In this document: in pieces, positions 6,811 through 10,785 of the stretch | How positions within the stretch are numbered: position 1 is the first letter of the stretch | How the letters are laid out: the number at the start of each line of letters is the position of its first letter | Source of the DNA: Cesiribacter sp. | Lineage (GTDB): Bacteria > Bacteroidota > Bacteroidia > Cytophagales > Cyclobacteriaceae | Length of the DNA: 10,785 bases | Assembly (NCBI GenBank): GCA_030147305.1 | Contig: JASLAE010000301.1 | Location: 1-10,785, forward strand | Reading direction: 5' to 3' | Position numbers and translations under genes: made by a program | Notes under the pieces: generated by a model | Database searches by the model: none | Told to the model about the DNA's origin: nothing | Seen by the model: only the letters and a program-made list of their open reading frames with translations

Positions 6811-7870
6811 GCAGCTGCTACGGCCGCACCTCCTTCAGCTTACCCCTTATTCCTCTGCCCGCGATGAATTTTCGGGTAAGGCGAGTGTGTTTTTAGATGC
6901 CAATGAGAATAGTTTCGGTTCTGCCACCGCAGAGGATTTTAACCGCTATCCAGATCCGCACCAGCGGCGCCTCAAGCGCATGGTCGCAAGGCTTAAGCAG
7001 GTGCCAGCGGACCAGATTTTTCTGGGCAATGGTTCAGACGAGCCTATAGATCTGCTGATTCGTGCTTTTTGTAACCCGGGGCAGGATCATATTATTATTT
7101 TACCGCCCACTTATGGTATGTACAGCGTTAGTGCAAACATCAACGCAGTAGCCGTACGGGAAGTGTTGCTACTGCCTGATTTCAGCCTGGATACTGACGC
7201 TATTCTGGCACAGGCGGACCATAATAGTAAGATACTATTTTTATGTTCTCCCAATAATCCCAGCGGCAACTTAATGGATACTGAGGCTGTACGGCGATTG
7301 CTGAATGAATTCAAAGGTCTGGTAGTCATTGATGAAGCTTATATTGATTATGCCAGTGAAGATTCCTGGTCCTGCCTCTTAGATACTTATCCTAATCTGG
7401 TGGTGTTGCAAACCTTCAGTAAGGCTTGGGGACTGGCGGCTTTACGCATAGGCATGGCTTTCGCGTCAAAAGAGATGATAGAGATCCTGGACAAGATCAA
7501 ACCACCTTATAACATCAGTTCACTCACCCAGGAATATGCACTAAAGGCTATCACAAATAGAGATAAGATGAAGCGGCAGATCTCTCTTACGCTCTTCGAA
7601 CGTGAACAGCTGGCGAAACAATTGCCTAAACTGGGTGTGGTGGAACATGTGTATCCTTCAGCTACTAACTTTTTGCTGGTGAAGGTGCAGGAAGCCCGGG
7701 CAGTATATAACTTCCTCCTGAAAAAGGGAATTGTTGTGCGTGACCGCTCCAGGGTAAAGCTTTGTGATGATTGTCTGCGGATTACCGTTGGTACTCCCGA
7801 CGAGAATGAGCAATTGCTGGAGGCCCTGGAAGCTTATACCGAAACAGCCAAAAAAGGGGAAATAGTATAA
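6797..7870 (+). CDS. hisC: Histidinol-phosphate aminotransferase
   Basis: PLP-dependent class I/II aminotransferase that converts imidazole-acetol phosphate to histidinol phosphate with glutamate as amino donor. Length is 357 residues, as expected. Visible catalytic elements are LDANENSFG near the N-terminus, SPNNPSG at 151-157, VVIDEAYIDY with Asp179 and Tyr182, Lys209 in TFSKAWGLAALRIG (Schiff base with PLP), and Arg217 eight residues later (phosphate contact). The ATG at 6797 gives the 14-base overlap with hisD. After the stop, a T run (7872-7880) and a short AAGC/GCTT hairpin appear within the 62-base gap before hisB. They are in the wrong order for a terminator, so hisB is probably in the same transcript. 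Confidence 0.96.
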   Translation: MVDIKQLLRPHLLQLTPYSSARDEFSGKASVFLDANENSFGSATAEDFNRYPDPHQRRLKRMVARLKQVPADQIFLGNGSDEPIDLLIRAFCNPGQDHIIILPPTYGMYSVSANINAVAVREVLLLPDFSLDTDAILAQADHNSKILFLCSPNNPSGNLMDTEAVRRLLNEFKGLVVIDEAYIDYASEDSWSCLLDTYPNLVVLQTFSKAWGLAALRIGMAFASKEMIEILDKIKPPYNISSLTQEYALKAITNRDKMKRQISLTLFEREQLAKQLPKLGVVEHVYPSATNFLLVKVQEARAVYNFLLKKGIVVRDRSRVKLCDDCLRITVGTPDENEQLLEALEAYTETAKKGEIV

Positions 7871-7932
7871 GTTTTTTTTTGCAAGCCCAGGCTTTGATAC
7901 AAAACCTCAGATTGCCCTAACCTAAAACAAGC

Positions 7933-9033
7933 ATGAAGAAAAAAGCCCTGTTCATAGACCGTGATGGTACTATTATCATTGAACCGCCAACGGATTTTCA
8001 GGTAGATTCACTGGAAAAGCTGGAGTTTTTGCCCGGTGCTATTGGTGCACTACACCAGCTGCGTGCGCTTACAGATTATGAGTTTGTGCTGGTGACCAAT
8101 CAGGATGGCCTGGGCACCAACAGTTTTCCGGAAGATACTTTCTGGCCTGCACATAACAAGATGCTAAAGACACTGGAAGGTGAAGGGGTTGTGTTTGATG
8201 ACATTCTAATAGACCGCAGCTTTGAACATGAGGGGCTGCCAAGCCGCAAGCCCGGTACTGGCATGATGGGCAAGTATATGACAGATGCCTATGACCTTCA
8301 AAATTCATATGTTATTGGAGACCGGTTGACCGATGTGCAGCTGGCTAAAAACCTGGGGGCTAAAGCAATTTTCATCGGTGATAAACCAGGTAGTGGGGCT
8401 GAACTTACCACCACTAGCTGGAAAGAAATTACAGCATACCTGTTGCTTCCCCTGCGGGAGGCAAGTATTGTGCGCAACACCAAAGAGACCCAGATTGAGC
8501 TAAAGCTCACGCTGGATGAACAAGGCAGGAGCGATATCAAAACCGGTCTACACTTTTTCGATCATATGCTTGATCAGTTAGCCAGGCATAGTGGCATCAG
8601 CATTTATCTGCGGACCAAAGGCGATTTAGAGGTAGACGAGCACCATACAATAGAAGATACTGCTCTTGCACTGGGAGAGGGCTTTGCAAAAGTACTTTTC
8701 GATAAAAGAGGCATGGAACGCTATGGTTTCTCTCTGGTTATGGATGATGCCCTTGCGCAGGTAGCCCTGGATTTTGGGGGAAGGCCCTGGCTAGTATGGG
8801 AGGCTGAATTTAAGCGTGAAAAAGTAGGAGATATGCCTACGGAAATGTTTTACCACTTTTTTAAGTCTTTTGCCGATGCTGCCCGCTGCAACCTGAATAT
8901 TAAATGTGAGGGTCAAAACGAGCACCACAAGATCGAAGCCATCTTTAAGGGACTGGCCCGCTCCATTCGTATGGCAGTAAAACGTGATGTGAACAACCTG
9001 CAACAGCTGCCCAGTACCAAGGGGGTGCTTTAA
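7933..9033 (+). CDS. hisB: Bifunctional histidinol-phosphatase / imidazoleglycerol-phosphate dehydratase
   Basis: Fusion of two pathway enzymes, 366 residues. The N-terminal HAD phosphatase domain (about 1-165) removes phosphate from histidinol phosphate: nucleophile Asp9 and Asp11 in DRDGT, VTNQDGLGT as motif II region, Lys106 in SRKPGTG, and GDRLTDVQLAKNLGA as the metal-binding end motif. The C-terminal dehydratase domain (about 175-366) converts imidazole-glycerol phosphate to imidazole-acetol phosphate. It has the manganese-binding histidine motifs FFDHMLDQLARH, DEHHTIED and NEHHKIEA. The phosphatase domain contains no cysteine at all, so the zinc loop of the E. coli enzyme is missing (residues 94-104 lack its three Cys). 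Fused hisB is known in Bacteroidota and enterobacteria. Last his gene here; hisH, hisA and hisF do not follow. Confidence 0.96.
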   Translation: MKKKALFIDRDGTIIIEPPTDFQVDSLEKLEFLPGAIGALHQLRALTDYEFVLVTNQDGLGTNSFPEDTFWPAHNKMLKTLEGEGVVFDDILIDRSFEHEGLPSRKPGTGMMGKYMTDAYDLQNSYVIGDRLTDVQLAKNLGAKAIFIGDKPGSGAELTTTSWKEITAYLLLPLREASIVRNTKETQIELKLTLDEQGRSDIKTGLHFFDHMLDQLARHSGISIYLRTKGDLEVDEHHTIEDTALALGEGFAKVLFDKRGMERYGFSLVMDDALAQVALDFGGRPWLVWEAEFKREKVGDMPTEMFYHFFKSFADAARCNLNIKCEGQNEHHKIEAIFKGLARSIRMAVKRDVNNLQQLPSTKGVL

Positions 9034-9167
9034 GACAAAAATAAATGTATCAACAGAACTTCAAGTTAAACTTCTGAATGCAAAGCTATTTCAGTTGGCA
9101 ATAACGATTTGGAGTGTCATGCAGCAGGGGTAGTTGGCACCTGGTAACTTGTTCCTGATACTATTGG

Positions 9168-9192
9168 CATGAATTTTTCATGTTGTTATTTT
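9168..9192 (+). terminator. Weak AT-rich hairpin after hisB
   Basis: CATGAA (9168-9173) pairs with TTCATG (9177-9182) around TTT, followed by TTGTTATTTT. It lies 134 bases after the hisB stop and 45 bases before the next gene. The 203-base gap 9034-9236 has no other clear gene, promoter or remnant of hisH. Confidence 0.3.
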
Positions 9193-9236
9193 AACTCAAT
9201 CAGGATCATTTTTACGTTCTTTTATCAAATTTCTTT

Positions 9237-9992
9237 ATGAGAACAATCAAATTTATTTTGCCACTCTTTTTTCTGGCTATGATGGGAGCAGCTAATACAA
9301 CTTCAGCACAAACTACCCCTTCGCCTGCTGTAAATAACACCAATGGGCCGGGCATGATGGAAGTGCAGGGCCAGGGACGCATGTTGGTACAGCCAGACCA
9401 AACGCTGGTGCTGGTACAGGTGCAAAGTGCCAGCTCAGAAGCCGGGCGTGCTGTGCAGGTGGTGACAGAGCGGGTAGAACAGCTGCTTAAAAAACTGCAG
9501 GATGCTGGCTTCAAAAAAGAAGAAATCAAAACCAGTCAATTTTTTCTGAATGAACAAAATGAATGGCGAGATGGCAACATGATCAGGAATGGCTATTTGG
9601 CAAGTCAGACCATGGAGATTAAATTTAGCCTCGATCCCAAGCGAATGACCAAATTAACCAGTGTCTTTGCCGATACCCAGGATGGGGTCACGTTTCAGTT
9701 TACATTTGGCTTATCTGAAAAATTAAGACAACAGGTAAAAGAAGAGCTTATCCGCAAAGCGCTGCAGGATGCCCGGGATAAGGCTTCTGTTATAGCACGC
9801 TCGGCAAACATTCGCCTCGGCGCAATTCACAAGATCGATTACGGGCAGCAGTCTCATATTCCTTATCCGCAGATGATGAATGTACGTGCCAGTGAAGCAA
9901 TGATGGACAAGCAAGCTAATTTCCCTCAAACAGACATTCAGGATATTGAACTTACGGATGAAATTCGTGTAATGTGGATTTTGGAACAATAG
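9237..9992 (+). CDS. Secreted SIMPL-domain (DUF541) protein
   Basis: Exported protein of 251 residues with the SIMPL domain, found in periplasmic and outer-membrane-associated bacterial proteins whose biochemical role is poorly defined. Residues 1-24 form a signal peptide (basic start MRTIK, hydrophobic core, likely cleavage at TSA|Q). A short Pro/Asn-rich linker follows. The SIMPL domain runs from about residue 40: MMEVQGQGRMLVQPDQTLVLVQV, followed by a long helix AVQVVTERVEQLLKKLQDAG and EEIKTSQFFLNEQ. Later come MEIKFSLDPKRMTKLTSVF, the helix with ALQDARDKASVIARSANIRLG, and the closing strand IELTDEIRVMWILEQ. No cysteine and no further membrane segment. It is downstream of hisB by 203 bases and is probably a separate unit; no link to histidine synthesis is known. 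Confidence 0.9.
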   Translation: MRTIKFILPLFFLAMMGAANTTSAQTTPSPAVNNTNGPGMMEVQGQGRMLVQPDQTLVLVQVQSASSEAGRAVQVVTERVEQLLKKLQDAGFKKEEIKTSQFFLNEQNEWRDGNMIRNGYLASQTMEIKFSLDPKRMTKLTSVFADTQDGVTFQFTFGLSEKLRQQVKEELIRKALQDARDKASVIARSANIRLGAIHKIDYGQQSHIPYPQMMNVRASEAMMDKQANFPQTDIQDIELTDEIRVMWILEQ

Positions 9993-10016
9993 TTTAATTG
10001 CATGCCAGTAAATAAG

Positions 10017-10050
10017 AAAAAAAGGTCCGGCAGCTATGTCCGGACCTTTT
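10017..10050 (+). terminator. Strong, probably bidirectional terminator after the SIMPL gene
   Basis: AAAGGTCCGG (10021-10030) pairs perfectly with CCGGACCTTT (10040-10049) around a 9-base loop. The stem is flanked by seven A on the left and four T on the right. It begins 25 bases after the SIMPL stop. The A run becomes a T run on the minus strand, so it can stop transcription from both sides. Confidence 0.9.
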
Positions 10051-10109
10051 CGTTTTATGAAAACATCAGTAAGTGATATACTGCATTCCTTTCGTTCCCT
10101 CAAATAAAA

Positions 10110-10123
10110 CCATTTGCAAATGG
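10110..10123. repeat. Perfect 14-base palindrome
   Basis: CCATTTGCAAATGG is its own reverse complement. It lies in the gap between two converging genes, 60 bases past a terminator. It may be a regulator site or a chance palindrome; no promoter is next to it. Confidence 0.5.
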
Positions 10124-10338
10124 AATTATAGAATACCAAGGAATGGCGTATTAAGTATCTATTGTAATTGAAAAAGCAGGGCTACCAGTCGTTACCTGCA
10201 ATGGATTGCCATAAATGAAAGCTTGGATATTCTATTGTGTTGAAAACAAACAATTAATTTGTATCAATAGCTCTTTTAGCGCCAATTTAAATGCCCTGGA
10301 TGTCTGTATGCTGTTCTCAATTAGCGCAGTGTAGAAAT

Positions 10339-10368
10339 AAAAAAGTCCGGACAACTGCCCGGACCTTT
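10339..10368 (-). terminator. Terminator of the minus-strand gene
   Basis: GTCCGG (10345-10350) pairs with CCGGAC (10359-10364) around an 8-base loop. Read on the minus strand, the stem is followed by six T (10344-10339) and ATTT. It starts 30-35 bases past the stop of the minus-strand gene. The arms are the same as in the terminator at 10017-10050. Confidence 0.85.
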
Positions 10369-10398
10369 CCACCTAACTATCAACCTTTACCATCCAAT

Positions 10399-10785
10399 TC
10401 AATCTTTCCAATTTTCTTCTTTTTTTACCGTAGGCTTTTTATTTGCTTCTTCAGTCCTGGTGGTAATTTTTGCATCTTTCTTTTTTTGAGCCTCCAGTGT
10501 TGCACTTCGCCTTTCCTTCTGACTGATCTGACCATTTTTGTTTGGCGTAATTTCCCGGCGTTTTTTTAGCACTGTTTCAGGTCGTTTCTTACCATTCTCT
10601 TCAACTGAACGTTCTGCTTTGCCTCGCCGGTTTTCTTTCCCTTTATATTCTTCTTCTTTATGTCGGTCTTCTTTTTTATGACCTTTCTTCCTCCATTTGT
10701 GCACTTCTTTATGGTTGTGTTCAGCATTTTTACGCCGATATCCATGGGCGGGTGCCCAATCAGGCGGGCCGGGAGATTTATAAGC
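10399..10785 (-). CDS. Highly charged low-complexity protein, C-terminal part
   Basis: The frame is open to the window edge, so the start is outside; 128 residues are visible. A GTG at 10702-10704 could open a shorter frame, but the in-frame upstream residues look genuine, with PGPPDWAPAHGYRRKN near the edge. A Pro-rich stretch followed by APAHGYR resembles a motif I recall from small Bacteroidota proteins of unknown role (recollection, not a search). The rest is strikingly charged: 27 Lys, 13 Arg, 18 Glu and 4 Asp in 128 residues, with almost no hydrophobic residues, so it is probably disordered or a charged helix. A good terminator follows the stop, which supports a real gene. Function unknown; nucleic-acid or envelope binding are possibilities only. 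Confidence 0.65.
   Translation of the reverse strand, partial: AYKSPGPPDWAPAHGYRRKNAEHNHKEVHKWRKKGHKKEDRHKEEEYKGKENRRGKAERSVEENGKKRPETVLKKRREITPNKNGQISQKERRSATLEAQKKKDAKITTRTEEANKKPTVKKEENWKD

Larger units (their letters stand above)
9993..10398. other. Gene-free stretch between converging genes
   Basis: No credible gene in 406 bases. It begins and ends with related GTCCGG/CCGGAC hairpin terminators (10017-10050 and 10339-10368). Between them are a perfect 14-base palindrome (10110-10123), a GCAGG/CCTGC inverted repeat (10176-10180 with 10195-10199) and an AT-rich ACAAA/TTTGT repeat near 10247-10263. No exact TAnnTTTG promoter was found on either strand here, so an independent small RNA is not supported. 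Confidence 0.6.

Noticed and set aside
7871..7932. T run and short inverted repeat between hisC and hisB as a possible terminator
   Set aside because: The T run comes before the repeat, not after it, and the stem is only four base pairs; hisC and hisB are most likely co-transcribed.
10057..10107. A 16-codon frame starting ATG AAA ACA after the SIMPL terminator
   Set aside because: Very short, no promoter or composition signal, and chance frames of this size are common.
10291..10569. A 92-codon plus-strand frame over the minus-strand charged gene
   Set aside because: It is the antisense shadow of the Lys/Glu-rich gene (hence its Phe/Leu/Ser richness) and runs through the minus-strand terminator.
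1..10785. Mobile elements, CRISPR arrays, tRNA or defence genes
   Set aside because: No transposase or integrase, direct-repeat array, tRNA-like fold or defence domain was found; gene content is core metabolism and stress response.

Overview
The window comes from the main chromosome of a member of the Bacteroidota, probably a Cytophagales-type bacterium (the order is an inference from protein flavour). Supporting signs are the absence of Shine-Dalgarno sequences before almost every gene, A-rich sequence before several starts instead, an exact Bacteroidota-type promoter (TAnnTTTG) before the histidine genes, a fused hisB, a long-form HisG and a menaquinone pathway gene. All genes but the last run on the plus strand.

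Layout: 1-1463 is the 3' part of argS (arginyl-tRNA synthetase). It is followed by a lipoprotein glutathione peroxidase (1557-2192), menA (2253-3161) and a small SUI1/YciH-type translation factor (3232-3570). A 231-base gap (3571-3801) holds candidate RNA structure. Then comes dps (3802-4377), with a clear intrinsic terminator at 4383-4412. Next is a histidine biosynthesis cluster: promoter, histidine-rich leader peptide, candidate attenuator, then hisG, hisD, hisC and hisB (4414-9033). After it are a secreted SIMPL (DUF541) protein (9237-9992), a gene-free stretch bracketed by two look-alike hairpin terminators (9993-10398), and a partial minus-strand gene for a very highly charged protein (10399-10785).

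The most interesting part is the 237 bases between dps and hisG. They contain a 27-codon reading frame with nine histidine codons, seven of them in an 11-codon run, followed by a GC-rich inverted-repeat region and a run of eight T. This is what a translation-coupled transcription attenuator of a histidine operon looks like. The promoter sits so close to the leader ATG that the leader mRNA may have almost no 5' untranslated region. The operon then encodes HisG (step 1), HisD (last two steps), HisC (transamination) and bifunctional HisB (dehydration and phosphatase). The middle-pathway genes (hisI/E, hisA, hisH, hisF) do not follow, so the set is split or completed elsewhere.

The other genes are housekeeping or stress functions (peroxide reduction, DNA protection and iron storage, quinone synthesis, translation) and are probably independent units. 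No mobile element, CRISPR array, tRNA or rRNA was seen.
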